64,000 bases of DNA, from positions 124,001-188,000 of the forward strand of contig FWCC01000137.1 in assembly GCA_900169235.1 (NCBI GenBank). Reading direction: 5' to 3'. This document shows positions 44,735 through 56,400 of this stretch, in pieces. The translations under genes were made by a program, and so were the position numbers. Origin of the DNA: Zarea fungicola. Taxonomy: Eukaryota; Ascomycota; Sordariomycetes; Hypocreales; Cordycipitaceae. A model generated the notes under the pieces. It was given only the letters and a program-made list of their open reading frames with translations. It was not told the DNA's origin and searched no databases. Each line of letters starts with the position of its first letter. Positions within the stretch are counted from its first letter, which is position 1.

Positions 44735-45511
44735 AATACAGCAATTATGTTCAAAGATTGAAAAATCCAAGTCTCAAAGTCGGTAAACATGGAAAATGAT
44801 TGCAATGATTGAAAACGCAGCAGAGGGGAAGGTGAGACATCCTTTATATTAGACTGACCCTTCACTGGTCCCTTTCCGTCCTACGCTGGTATTCTGCCCT
44901 TGCTACCTAGGCGCCCATTCGGCCAATCTCAGGGCGAGGATTTGCGAGAAATCACCTTTCTGGTTGTCCGGGTACGCATTGCGGAATGTCGGCGGTTAGT
45001 TCAGGCTAGACTGGCCATAGCGTTGGCGACTCGACGGTGAAAGCGGCCAACTGAGGCCTAGATTATTCTCTCCAGGCCATGCCATGACTAAAAAATATTC
45101 GCTTGAAGTGCAGAAAAAGAAATTTGAAATTCTCCGTCAAGAATTGCTGTCGGGCTCAAACTTGATGAGCGATGAGCCCTGGAGCGTGACCCATTTTCAG
45201 GGCTGCATCACCAGATTTGGTGGCGCTCCTGGCAGGAGACCTCCCTTTCGTCTGGCGGCAAGCTAAAAATGAATGAAATCATGGGGAAATTGAATCGGGT
45301 TGATGCAGCCCTTTACTTATTTGCTTTCTTTTAGCGTTGTAGGTAAGGCTCGTGCGTTATGCCTCCTACCAGTAGGGCGCTTGCAGATCCCATTTGTGCT
45401 GTGAGGGTCTCATAGCCAAGACAGAAGGAGCCGGCTATTGACACCATGTTGTCAATGTCGACCCACATAGAAGGTTGCAACGAATGACCGGGTAATTGAG
45501 GCTTCATTCTG
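44735..45511. other. Intergenic region
   Basis: About 780 bp. The peroxidase promoter is on the left and the 3' flank of the WD40 gene on the right. A 60-codon plus frame at 45084-45266 is not supported by any motif. Confidence 0.6.
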
Positions 45512-46822
45512 TTACTGGTACTCATTTGTTTGCTTTGTGGTAATGGACCATAGTTTAATGCCAGATCCATCCATTGTCTGCGTCTTGACACGTCCAGCAG
45601 ATGCACCGCCTCCACGTCGATCAATCTCACCATCAGAAGGATGGCGCCAGGCGCCAGCACAAGTAGCGACAACGGAACCACTTGGGTGGATGATGGAGCT
45701 GTTGACGGGTGCTTCGTGGGCATCCCAGTGCCATTTGGGCTCGACCACGCCGTAATGCAGACCTACTTCGTCCCAGACCTTGACTGATCCTGACTCTGTG
45801 CCAGCCCAAACCTCAAATCCCGGGTCATCATTTGCATAGCCAAAGGTGTCGCTGATGAGCTTTTGCTGAGTTTGACAGTCTCGACCTGCCAAGACGCTGA
45901 GCAGCTTGCCGTTGCCACGAATGTCGTATACAAGCAGACCTGTGGAGTGTCTTTCGTTGATGACCAGATACCTCCCGCACGGGCTCCAACTAGATTGAAT
46001 GATGCCCTGGCCACCAAAGTTTTTGTTGAATTCTTGCGAATCAGCCTCGGCGATGCTCCAATTGGCGACGGCTTTGTCCGAACGGTACATGTCGTAGAGG
46101 CCCATCCAGCGTGTCCATGTTCCAGCAGCAACAACGCCGGCTCCAGGCGCATCTAGAGGGGAAGCTGAGAGTGCAGAGACTGTGCCTTTCATGCCGACGC
46201 CGCCACCTTTTATAAGATGCCTTTTGGAGGGTATCGTGTGTATTGTTTGAACCGGCCCATCGGAGCCAGGTCGTGAGGCATCAAAGTAGTCTATTCGGTT
46301 GGCCGAGCCACAGAAGAAATGGGTTCCAGGTGATGGCCAGAGTATAGAGGATGGTGTGATGAAGTGCTCCGTCTCATGTCGCATGAGTTTGTACATGCAT
46401 AAAGGCGTCGGTTCCTCTGGTCCGCTGGGAAAGGCATGGTAGAGCTGCAATGGGTGGTCTCGGCAGCCAACAAGAAACGACTGCGTTGCAGGGTGGGCGA
46501 GAGAGAAGTACGGAGCCGGTGCAATGCACTGCGACGGCTCTGGCAGCTGAATTATGGCCTGCGGCTCGATTGTCTGGGGACTCTTGGCCTCGAGGAGGTT
46601 GGACGGTAGAACAAAGGTCGAAACCTTGTTGTCCGATGACCCGACGAGGAGAGTCGTTCCATCAGCGGTCCATTGTGCGGAGCTATAAAACACTCCAGTT
46701 TCACTGTTGCCTTTTACTGAATTTGCATTGACACTATGCTGTGCAATTAGGGTTGCTGACGACCCAGAGACGTCTTGCTGCATGGACAGTTGTGCATGGT
46801 GTGGCTTGGCACCAGAGTCCAT
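45512..46822 (-). CDS. WD40 protein of the WRAP53/TCAB1-SWT21 type
   Basis: 436 residues from the Met at 46822, single exon; the open frame extends upstream to 46972, but that part has no family match. The repeats include SSAQWTADGTTLLVGSSDNKVSTF near the N-terminus (written here in part), SLAHPATQSFLVGCRDHPLQL, SILWPSPGTHFFCGSANRI and SSWSPCGRYLVINERHSTG. The order and the DHPLQLY block match TCAB1/WRAP53 of animals and Swt21 of yeast. The human protein brings telomerase RNA and other small RNAs to Cajal bodies, and Swt21 aids splicing. Function here is by homology. Residues 400-425 are a low-complexity insert. Confidence 0.8.
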   Translation of the reverse strand: MDSGAKPHHAQLSMQQDVSGSSATLIAQHSVNANSVKGNSETGVFYSSAQWTADGTTLLVGSSDNKVSTFVLPSNLLEAKSPQTIEPQAIIQLPEPSQCIAPAPYFSLAHPATQSFLVGCRDHPLQLYHAFPSGPEEPTPLCMYKLMRHETEHFITPSSILWPSPGTHFFCGSANRIDYFDASRPGSDGPVQTIHTIPSKRHLIKGGGVGMKGTVSALSASPLDAPGAGVVAAGTWTRWMGLYDMYRSDKAVANWSIAEADSQEFNKNFGGQGIIQSSWSPCGRYLVINERHSTGLLVYDIRGNGKLLSVLAGRDCQTQQKLISDTFGYANDDPGFEVWAGTESGSVKVWDEVGLHYGVVEPKWHWDAHEAPVNSSIIHPSGSVVATCAGAWRHPSDGEIDRRGGGASAGRVKTQTMDGSGIKLWSITTKQTNEYQ

Positions 46823-47745
46823 GTCCCGGACGGCGGCGTCTAGCTTGGCTGAGCAACTGAGTGAAAATACGTCGATAATTCCTAAAAGTCCATAATTCGA
46901 TGCATCACTACTGATGATGGTGATGATACGGATCGGTAAAATTCGGTACTGTTCCGGTCTGTCGCCAAGCAAATGGGTCGCGGAAGGCCGTTTGCAGATT
47001 TGCAGTATTTTGGCTTTGAGCCATTTGGCTTTTCCGAGTCCACTGTTTCTTGTCTGGGCGGTGGAGCGATGCCGTCACTGGACAGCCCCTGTAATCACAG
47101 AGGGCGAAGCGCTGGTGAGTCCGGAGCGGTCGCTGTGACAGGCTCTCAGCTAGTGGTTGAGCCCGCCTAAAGCCTAAAACAGTACGTCATTTGATGCCTG
47201 ACAGGAGACACCAAGCCCATTCACGTGCTGGCTGGCTGCTGCAGTGGATGCCAAGCATTTGGCGCCGGAATTTAGCGCTATAGCCTCCGCCAGCCTCCAC
47301 CAGCCAGCGCCGCTGTACACCACCCAGTAGCTACAGTGGGTGTAGTATACTGGTGCTAGCTGTCTTGCTCTGCACCAAGTCCGGGCGGGCGACACGACGG
47401 TGATCACCCGTAGTAGCGTATCATGCCTCACAGCATCTAGCTCCGTTGCTCTCGGCTTCTTCCATCTCTCTTCCATCTCCTCTCCCACCGCCTCACCTTG
47501 GACATTGTCTTGTGCCAGGCTGACTGCTCTGCATCCGCGTTCATACTCGCCAGCTATATGCGCATCCAGTAAGCATAGCCGCGTCATCTGTCAAGGACAG
47601 CAATCTCCGCCGTCTACATCCGCTTGCTCGCCGTTTGGTGACGGGCGGCTCAGCCGATTCCATTGTCCGAGCTCATCCGCCAAAGCCGTCTCTGAACCGA
47701 CCGACACTCATCCAGCCCTCCGACGTTCAGTAATATTTCTTCGCC
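46823..47745. other. Divergent promoter region
   Basis: About 920 bp between two genes read outward. The right half is C/T-rich, consistent with a leader for the plus-strand gene. Overlapping open frames at 47174-47849 are shadows or chance. Confidence 0.55.
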
Positions 47746-48983
47746 ATGGATTTGTTGACCGACGCCAGCTCGCGGTGCGATGCCTTTCGAACGCCGCGAT
47801 ACCTCGAGCTCGTCATATCCATGTACGTGTTACTGTTGCCGTGGCCTAGCCAGCCAGCCAAGCTAGACTTGCGGAATTCTAATGTAGTACTGAATCACAG
47901 ATTGATCCTTCTCGGACTCCTCGTCTCCTATCTCCCACAACACTATCGAATCATCTCAAGAGGGACAGCAGAAGGCATCTCCCCGTACTTTGTGCTCCTC
48001 GGTACAACCTCTGCTACGGCTGGCTTTGCCAACATTCTGACCGTCCCACCGTCGAGGGCGGCCATGAGCTGCTGCAAGGAAATCGAAAGCTTTGAGTGCG
48101 CGGCGGGTATGCTTGGAATTGCGCAGCTCGGTGCTCAGTGGTTGTGCTTCAGCCTCATGTACGCATGTCCCACTCCATTCTTGCAGTTCTTGCATCAGAG
48201 AGACCAACTGACACGCTTCTACACAGTCTCGTCCTTTTCCTCATCTTCTTCCGCTACGAGGAAGCTGCCGTGCCGCAAGATGAGCTTGCCGGCGAGTCAC
48301 CAAAATGGCAGACTGCTGCCGTTGTCGGACTGCTCGCCTTCCTGCACGGCCTCATCACCATCATCATCACCGGCGTCTTCGCCATTGCACTGCCGCAGCA
48401 CCTAAATTTCTGGGCCAATCTGCTCGGCGTCATGGCCGCAGCGCTGGCTGCCGTTCAGTACATACCGCAGATCTGGACGACCTACCACGTCAAGCATGCC
48501 GGCAGTCTGAGCATTCCCATGATGTGCATTCAGACCCCCGGTGGCCTGTTGTTTGCCGCCAGCCTATACGCTCGCCTCGGCATCGAAGGCTGGAGCACAT
48601 GGGCTATCTACCTGCTCACGGCTGCCATGCAAGGATCTGTGCTGTTCATGTGTGTCTACTATGAGCTAGCCAACCGCCGTGACCGTGGCAGCACCAGCAC
48701 TGGGGATGAATCAACTCCTCTCATCAACGAACCCGACTCCCCGGTCGACCACTCGTCCAACCAGCAACGACCAATTGCTAACCGCACCTACTCGGAGGGC
48801 TGGGAACGTGGTCTCCCGGGGCCTTTTACCGGGCATCCAGAACGCTATGCGGAAACAGAAGAAGACCTGGAGCACATCCAGGACCGCGAAGAGCGGGCGA
48901 TTGCTCGCGAAAGTCAGCCTCTACTAAAGCCAGGCGGCATCGGCAACCCGCACAAGGGCTACAAGTCGTCTAGCCGTCACTGA
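47746..48983 (+). CDS. PQ-loop repeat membrane protein
   Basis: 363 residues with about seven membrane segments and two PQ-loop motifs, SYLPQHYRII and QYIPQIWTTY, the mark of the PQ-loop family (lysosomal/vacuolar amino-acid exporters, MPDU1, SWEET relatives). Exons: 47746-47822, 47901-48158 and 48227-48983; the phases agree. The C-terminal 90 residues are hydrophilic and acidic, and a TPLINE motif near their start resembles a vacuolar sorting dileucine-type signal (inference). The start ATG at 47746 has a purine-free but workable context, GCC before ATG. Many fungal relatives are uncharacterised, so substrate and membrane are unknown. Confidence 0.88.
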
Positions 48984-49666
48984 TGGATGATGGTATTAAG
49001 CATGTTTATACTAACCTTTCTATTCATTGCTGTCATACTTTAGCTTACAATCAATTTTATTCTCAGCGCTGCTTACCTGTCCCCAGTGTCCCGTATTGTG
49101 TGGATGCTTTCCAGATACCCTTGTCAAGCGCCAGTGACTCAACATACAAAGTCAAGTACAGTCATTTTGGCCTAATCTACGGCGTACACCCATCTATATC
49201 TGTGCCGGGATTACGTATCATACTCCTACACGATAAGCCACTATAATTAGCAATGTCATTTGGACAGGCTCTTATCCGCCTTTAAATCACGAGTGCTACT
49301 ACAGAGAAAATGACCCGTTAAGCCTGCAGGGGACTCTGACGCATCTCGGAACGCGGTCCACTAAATCGCTCCTCATGGCTTGCGCAAGCTTCCTGATTGG
49401 CCGCACAATCCACTAAATGTCGACGCACATCATGCACACAACCCGCATCACTTTGGAGTGATGGAGTCACCCATATCTGTTCCCCGGGGTCCCGAACCCT
49501 CGAGCTGCGTTGCTCTCAATATCGTTGCCACCTTGCAGTCTGGGCATTAGTTTTGTAGACTCGAAATCTGCACACGTTTTGTTTCCTCTGAGCTCTGGAA
49601 AGCAGCAATTGCAGCACCCCTTACTGGACCGATTATCGGAAGCGGTATAATCTCATACAGAAAACC
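48984..49666. other. Intergenic region
   Basis: About 680 bp between two plus-strand genes. No gene and no striking repeat. Confidence 0.6.
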
Positions 49667-50962
49667 ATGGCCGTGGGAAGTCCTGCTCCCCCGCAGCACC
49701 ATGCCTCGCCGGCACCCACGACACCATCCGCGAACCACATCGGCATTGATATCGATGCGTGGACGATATCCGCGCTGCAGTCGCTGAGCGTCTCGCCCGT
49801 TGCGCGCGGTACCGGCACGCCGCTGTCCATTCCCATTGACGAGCATGTCCTTCCCGTGGTGAGGGCCGCGACGCCTTCCAAAGCCGGGACTGCTGCTGCT
49901 GCTGCTGCCGCCGTTCGAGGCGTTGTCCGATTCCAAGCCAGCGGCGATCCGGTCACGCCGCCCCAGCGACCACGGTCTCGGAGAGATAGCATGGCCACTC
50001 GCGATGCTCTGTTGAGGGGGAAAGAAGGTAGCCGGCAACGTCGCCGGTGGGAGAATGGTAAAAAAAAATAAAGCCTTGCCACAAGTTTGACCTTTGAATC
50101 ATCTAGAGCATACTTGGCTAATTTGAGTGAAATTAAAAAGATCGCCTTATTGGTGTACCCAACGCTCAACCACCACAACCCGCTGACTGGCACATCCAGC
50201 CAACGCACCCCATCCACCACGTCCCCTACCAAATAGCCCAGTTCTGGGACCGCGGCGTGCGCGAGCGCGTCCAGGAAAAGACGAAGCGCCTGCAGGTCGC
50301 CCGCAAGAAGCAGCAGCTCCTCAGCGGCAGCGCCACCGGCCTCGGCGTCGGCGAGGTGCCCCGCGACCTGCGCGAGTCGGCCAAGCGGTCGCCCATTGTC
50401 CGGGGCTGGGTCCGCGCGCTCGAGGAGCCTGTTCGGCAGTTTATCCACGATCAGCAGCAGCAGCAGCAGCAAAAGGCTGATGCATCTGGAGTAAAGGCGA
50501 TGCCTGACGACGACGACCTGGACTCGGATGAGGAGGAGATTGTGTTTGCCGGCCGCTCGGATGCGATGCGGGAGCTGCGTGAGAAAAAGGCACGGTGGCG
50601 CGCGGCGCACAGGGAGGTGTCGAGGGAGACTGTTGATTCTGGTGTCGTGTTTGACTCGTTTGGTGATGATGAGAGCGCCTCGTACAAGTATGTGAAAAAA
50701 AAAAAAAAAAGACGGGGCTATGTTGGCCGACGTTCCACAACACGATTTTCTTTTGGTTTTCTTGTTCTTATTTTTGCTAATAATGTTGTGCAACTCTAGG
50801 CGCTGGCTTACACACTCCATCTCCGACTACTATGGCCTGGCATCACGATCCGTCATGGTAGGCAACTCGTCGCAAAAGGTAGTCTATGTCGGGCTGAAAC
50901 GAGCCCAACATCTGGCGCCGGCGTTTGCAAAAATGCCGCGACCATTATGGGAAATATGCTGA
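49667..50962 (+). CDS. R3H-type protein with R3H-associated N-terminal domain
   Basis: 366 residues. Exons: 49667-50057, 50141-50687 and 50800-50962. The R3H-associated part includes RRWENDRLIGVPNAQPP across intron 1, THPIHHVPYQIAQFWDRG and VPRDLRESAKRSPIVRGWVR. The last exon gives RWLTHSISDYYGLASRSV...KVVYVGLK, which resembles an R3H single-strand nucleic-acid-binding domain. A Gln run of eight (CAG repeat, 50455-50471) and an acidic stretch DDDDLDSDEEE separate the parts. Intron 1 ends at the unusual AAAAAG acceptor (50140), chosen because it alone restores the frame. Intron 2 has 16 A after its donor. It probably binds RNA or DNA; the exact role is unknown. Confidence 0.82.
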
Positions 50963-51158
50963 AGATTGTGAAATGTGTGCATTCTTTTACATGGTTCTTT
51001 TTTCTCGACATGGTTTATATACGCAGCGCCCTTGACTTTGCGCCTTCTATATATTATGCATCTAGACGTTTGGCTACATAGACATAGAGTGGATGCTTTG
51101 GTATGGACAGCCAACTCCCTTCTTCTCCATGTGCACGCATATGACATTTTGGTCGTGC
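50963..51158. other. Short convergent spacer
   Basis: About 200 bp between two stop codons. No gene. Confidence 0.7.
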
Positions 51159-52783
51159 TCATTTGCGGCCTAACCGCGGTCGCTTTGTACCTCGCAGTGC
51201 CATAAAGGCAGATACCAGCTGGGACGTGGCTCCTGGGTCGCCTGTGTTTGGGAGAACCGGCGTCGTGGCCACACTGCGACCGGACAAGCTACCACTTTGC
51301 GAGGATTTCGGGCCTTGGTAGGTTGCATTCTCCTGCAGTCGCAATTTTACAAGTGAACTTAGTGCACTGGGTTGGGGTGGCGGCTTTGGCTCCGCGACTA
51401 TAATCGTTTCTGGGTATTCTTCCAGTTCACCATCCTCAAACATGTCGATGATCTGGATTGTGCCCTGGCTGTCGGCATGCAATCCTTTCGTCGACCGTTG
51501 GTTGGCGTTGCCAGTATTCGTCACAACAAGTGACTCGTCAGTAAAGCTGCCAGCGACACCATTGGGGAGCGGAGACCAGGGCAGTTCTGCTTCGCTGGCT
51601 GGATTGATTGCTATAGGTGGTAAATTTTGATGTTTTTGCAGCCCAAGTCTTTCCTGCCAGGATGTCTGGCCTGCCATGGCGAAATCAATTTCCGTCCCAT
51701 GCTTTGGGCAAGGCACCAAGAGTGCGTTGACCTGCTCTAGTATTCGACAGGCTTGCTGCAGATCAACATCATTGCATAATTCCGTGTCGTCAATATCAGG
51801 GAAGAATTCGTCCTCCTTTGCCGACTTTGGCGGGCTCTTGAGTCGGTTAATGGCGTTTGCTGCCTCTCGCTGCTCCATACTTTGGTTTCTGCCAGCGTAG
51901 TCCTCTTGTTTGGAAGCCCTCTTCTGCTCCTTCCTGGTTCTTACTGGAGAGCTGCCACCAGCCTGTCCTTTTGGCTGCAGCTTGTTGCCCCTACAGTCAA
52001 GATAGTCTGAGCTAGACGAAGCTTCTGGCCGTGCTTCATCAGAGGACGGTCCCGTGTCCTCATCAGAAGACGATTCAATAATAACATCTGCTTGTTCCGG
52101 TGGTTCTTTTAGGATCAGCGGCTTGGGCTCCGGGGATGGCGGTGCTGTTATCGGATCCTCGTCAATGTCAAACACCTAGCCAAAGTCAATACAAGCCAAG
52201 CTACCCGGCTGCTTTAGGTTCATACTGTCGATATTGATATCGCCTGAAATTGCTCAGACTCGTCTGGCTCTTTTCTTGTGGTCGTGATTCGCTCATTGTC
52301 TACCTTCAAGAGCATTGCCCTGTGTAATCGGTCCATGTGAGGCGGAAATGCCATGCCCTGATCATTCTTTACATCTACAGGCAAAAGAGGTAGCCGCTGC
52401 TTTACAAGACAGTGATATTGCATGAATGCTGTGGATTTTGCGTATTCTGTCAACTCTGACTCCACAGCTGGTCCTAGATCGGGTAGCTCGAGTAGGAGAC
52501 TCTCTGGCAATGCATGTATGGTGTTGTGAGATGCTGGAGTGATAATTTGAGCTGTACTGCCAACAGCCACAGGCGTCAACTCTTCGTTTTCAGTCAGCGC
52601 CTGTGCTGTGATTTCCATTATACCGTATCTGAGCTCTTCCTGCATCGAGTCTGCTATGTTCGGGTCGACTGAGTGTTGAATCCCGGCAATGCAGCTCTCC
52701 CACGAGAATTGCTTGCTTCTGTGATTGAGGAAGAGCCCATGTTTGCGGCCATACTGTAGCCCTGAGTTTGAATCGAGAGCCAT
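51159..52783 (-). CDS. Unrecognised acidic, largely disordered protein
   Basis: I do not recognise the family. Exons on minus are 52783-52226 and 52175-51159, 525 residues from the Met at 52783. A short 5' exon beginning with the ATG at 52924 and joined after GCGATAG could add about 15 residues (through YKRKYAENTFP) in the right phase. The first third has folded-looking stretches (SKQFSWESCIAGIQ, FMQYHCLVKQRLPLLP). The middle has an acidic Ser/Asp patch, DVIIESSSDEDTG, which looks like a SUMO-interaction motif, followed by KR-rich sequence. The C-terminus is Pro/Ser-rich and basic (KRPRLGRK). A nuclear scaffold or DNA-repair role is possible but unproven. It is divergent from DDB1 with a duplicated promoter segment between them. 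Confidence 0.6.
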
Positions 52784-53416
52784 TGGAAAGGTATTTTCAG
52801 CATATTTGCGCTTATAGCCTCATACTCATGACAGAGCTGCGGATGATTGCTGTCTGTTATGGTAATACCATCACAGAATGATATTGTGTGTGGTAGACAA
52901 ACGGAAACTACCTATCGCAGACATGGACTCCCCTGGCCTATTTTCAAGCCAAAGCACTGCACCAAACAACGAACATGTCGATTAAATCAATTAACAGTAT
53001 TTTGAGAAACACAATGGAATTAGTACAGTAGCTAGCTTTTTACACATCGCCATCATTATCTCCGAATGTGCAGGGTAACCCATGTCCCAACTCCAGCACT
53101 TCACTAGACAACATACATGTCGAATAAATTAATTAACAATATTACAAGAAATGAAATGAAATGATTACATCGTCCAGCTTTTACAAATCGTCAACAACAT
53201 TATTTCCGAATGGGCAGGGTATCATATCCTAACTCCGATACCTCACCCCGCCAAAATCTACTGGGCCTTGGCGGGCCGCTAAAATTCACAGAGGCAGCTC
53301 TAGTGACGCACTTCCGGCGGTTCCTTGCCATCGATTGCTAATGTAACTATTTTACCAGGCTCTCCCGCGGGCTTCATCAACGCATAACCACATTTTGGCT
53401 CATCCTCGAGCTCGTC
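52784..53416. other. Divergent promoter region with tandem duplication
   Basis: Shared 5' region of the unknown minus gene and DDB1. It holds a 141-bp tandem duplication (52954-53240) and a possible short first exon of the minus gene at about 52924. Confidence 0.6.
52954..53240. repeat. Imperfect 141-bp tandem duplication
   Basis: Two copies begin with GCACT (52954 and 53096) and share CATGTCGA at 52974 and 53115, AATTAACA, ATCTCCGAATG or TTTCCGAATG, GCAGGGTA and CAACTCC or TAACTCC. Differences are mixed substitutions and small indels, so the duplication is old. Confidence 0.75.
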
Positions 53417-56400
53417 ATGGCCTATATCGCACCTGTACATCTACCGACGAGCATCCGCCATGCAATTCGTCTTCGGTTCACCTCGCCAGACCATGATGAT
53501 CTGGTCGTCGCGTAAGTACGCCTGGGGTCTGGCTGGTGCCGTCTCCATTGTGCACGTCAATTCTCGTCACCGTGATTGCTAATTAGAATATTCTGTAGAA
53601 AGGCGAACCGGCTCGAGGTATGGCGCGTCACACAGGAGGGCATGACCTGTCTGCATACCAAAGTCGTTCATGGCACGATATCCATGCTCCAGCGGCTGCG
53701 ACCCAAGGATGCCAACACAGATCTACTTTTTGTCGGCACCGAGCGACTACAATACTTCAGCGTCTTCTGGGACCCAGAGAAGAACGACATGGTCGTCACA
53801 AGGGACGCGACACCGGATGATGCCGAGCCGTACATGCGGGAATCACAGAGCCAGAACAAATGCCTGGTCGACCCTACCGCAAAGTTCATGGTCATGCATC
53901 TGTGGGAGGGCGTGCTCAACGTTTTCCGTCTGCCTAGTAGGCGCGGTGCCGCGGACAAGCTCGATCTCATGGAGCAGGTCCGCCTCACAGAGCTGTGGAT
54001 GAAGGCGAGCACCTTTATCCACAGCCGGACCGGCCATCCCCGGATTGCCTTTTTATACAAGACGCAGCTTGACCATGAAGAAGCTCGCGTCGCCGTGTAC
54101 CGGCTCACAACGGACGACAAGGGCGGCGCGGTATCAAAGTTTGACCCGCACAAGGACAGGGAGCTCGACCAGGTCATCAAAGACCCGTATGCGTCCATGC
54201 TGATACCCATCCCGGTAGCGGAAGAGAAGCGCTACCACGTTCGGAATAATGAAGGCGCGCGAGCCCATCTTGGCGGTCTACTAGTAGTTGGCGAAACACT
54301 CTTAACCTACTTTGATAGTTTGACATACTCGAGTGTCTCCTCGGCTCTTGATGAACCCAAGATATACGTCGCCTGGGCCATGTATGACGAAACACACTAC
54401 TTCCTCTCCGACGACTATGGCAGGTTGGATCTATTGACGGTGGAAACATACTCGGAGCCTACGGGAGTTGTTGTTACTGGCATGACTGTCCAGGCGCTGA
54501 GGTTTCCAGACTCCACAGGACTTACTTCCCGGGCCTCTAGCTTGGTATACATGGGCGACGGCATGCTGTTCCTTGCGTCTCACCACGGCGACTCTCAGCT
54601 TCTCCGAATTGATGTCGAGTCTTGCACAATGTATCCCGTCTCCGTTATTTCGAACAACGCGCCCATTTTAGACTTTGCCGTTATGGATTTGGGAAACAGG
54701 GACGGCGACACTCAGCACGGCAATGCCTTTTCGTCAGGGCAAGCAAGAATAGTGGCCGGTTGCGGTGCTTATAGAGATGGATCCTTACGCAGCATAAGAA
54801 GCGGTGTTGGACTGGAAGATTATGGAATCTTGGACGAAATTAAAAACACAAAAGGCCTCTTCACACTCAAATCACACGGCTCCAGCAAGGTGGACACGCT
54901 TGTCGCGTCCTTTGTCATGGAGACCCGCGTCTTTCGATTCGGGGTCGACGGCGATATCGAGGAAGTGTACAAGTTTGCTGGCATGGATCTTGGGGCAGAA
55001 ACGCTCGTCGCAGTCAACTTGCCAAGCGGAAATATACTTCAGGTAACAACCAAAGGCGTTGCCATCTTGGATGTAGAAAACGGCATGGTATTATCATCAT
55101 GGGGCGACCAGATGTGTGGAGAGATTACGGCTGCGTGCTGCAACAGCAAATGGGTGCTGCTGTGTGTGGATGGCACAGCTCTCGTGTCACTCAACACTGA
55201 AAAGGACCTGGAAGCTTGCACGCAGCGCGCTTCCCGGGGCAGCGACAATTCGAACCAGCCGGACCAGATATCCTGTCTACACGCATCGCCTGATTTAACA
55301 GACTTTGGTGTCATTGGCTGGTGGAACTCTGGCAAAATTACAGTCGTCGATCTAGCTACCCTGAGCGCGCGTCATGCTGAAACCCTGCAGCAGACTACGG
55401 ATGCGGCATCGGTGCCTCGCGATATTTCCTTGGTTCAACTTCATCCGCCCAGCTTATCTGGCCCTACACTTCTGGTTGCATTGGAAGACGGCACTGTCGT
55501 ATCGTTCAACGTATCTGCGAAAGATGTCGCGCTTTCTGGCAAGAAGAGTGTCACTCTAGGATGCAGCCCGGCGAGACTCCATATTCTGCCCGAAAATGAC
55601 GGCACGAGCAGTGTTTTTGCCACCACAGAGCATGCAAGCCTCATTTACAGTTCCGAGGGGCGCATTATATACTCTGCCACGACTGCATCCGAGGCAACAT
55701 TTGTCGCGCCGTTTGATTCCGAAGCATTCCCAGACTCCATCCTGCTGTCGACCGATGACCATATCCGGCTATGTCACGTTGATAAGGAGCGCCTCACCCA
55801 TGTCAACCCATTACCCGTCTACGAGACTGTGAGACGTGTGGCCTATTCTCCAGGCACCAGGACATTTGCTCTGGGGTGTATTAAGAAGGAGCTCGTTGAC
55901 AATGAGGAAGTCATCACGAGCTCGGTAAAATTAATCGACGAAATAGTATTCAAGGACCTCGGTGCCCCGCTGCAACTCAACGCGTCAAGCACACTGGAAA
56001 TGGTTGAGACTGTCATCCGTGCTGAGCTGCCTGATCACACGGGGGCGCTGGCGGAGCGCTTCATTGTTGGAACGAGCTTCATCCCCGATGCCGAGGTGGG
56101 CGAGGCCTCGGAGACACGCGGCCGTATTTTGGTCTTGGGAGTGGATGAGGAGCGACAGCTGTATAGCATTGTCTCGCACAACCTCAAAGGTGCCTGCCGC
56201 TGCCTTAGCGTCATGGACGAGTACATTGTCGCCGGCCTCTCCAAGACGGTGGTGGTGTACGGGTACAACGAGGAGACGAACACTCAGGGCTCACTGCAGA
56301 AGCTTGCTGCGTATCGCCCCGCGACGATGCCGGTTGCGCTCGATGTATCGGGCAGCGTAATTGGCGTGGCCGACATCTCACAGTCGCTGTCTTTGGTGGA

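Noticed and set aside
45331..45723. 130-codon minus frame overlapping the end of the WD40 gene
   Set aside because: It is in another frame of a clear WD40 gene and has no motif.
52801..52900. Alternative long frame through the 5' part of the unknown acidic protein
   Set aside because: It can be joined to an upstream ATG but meets a stop after about 70 codons, and no splice choice brings it into the main frame.
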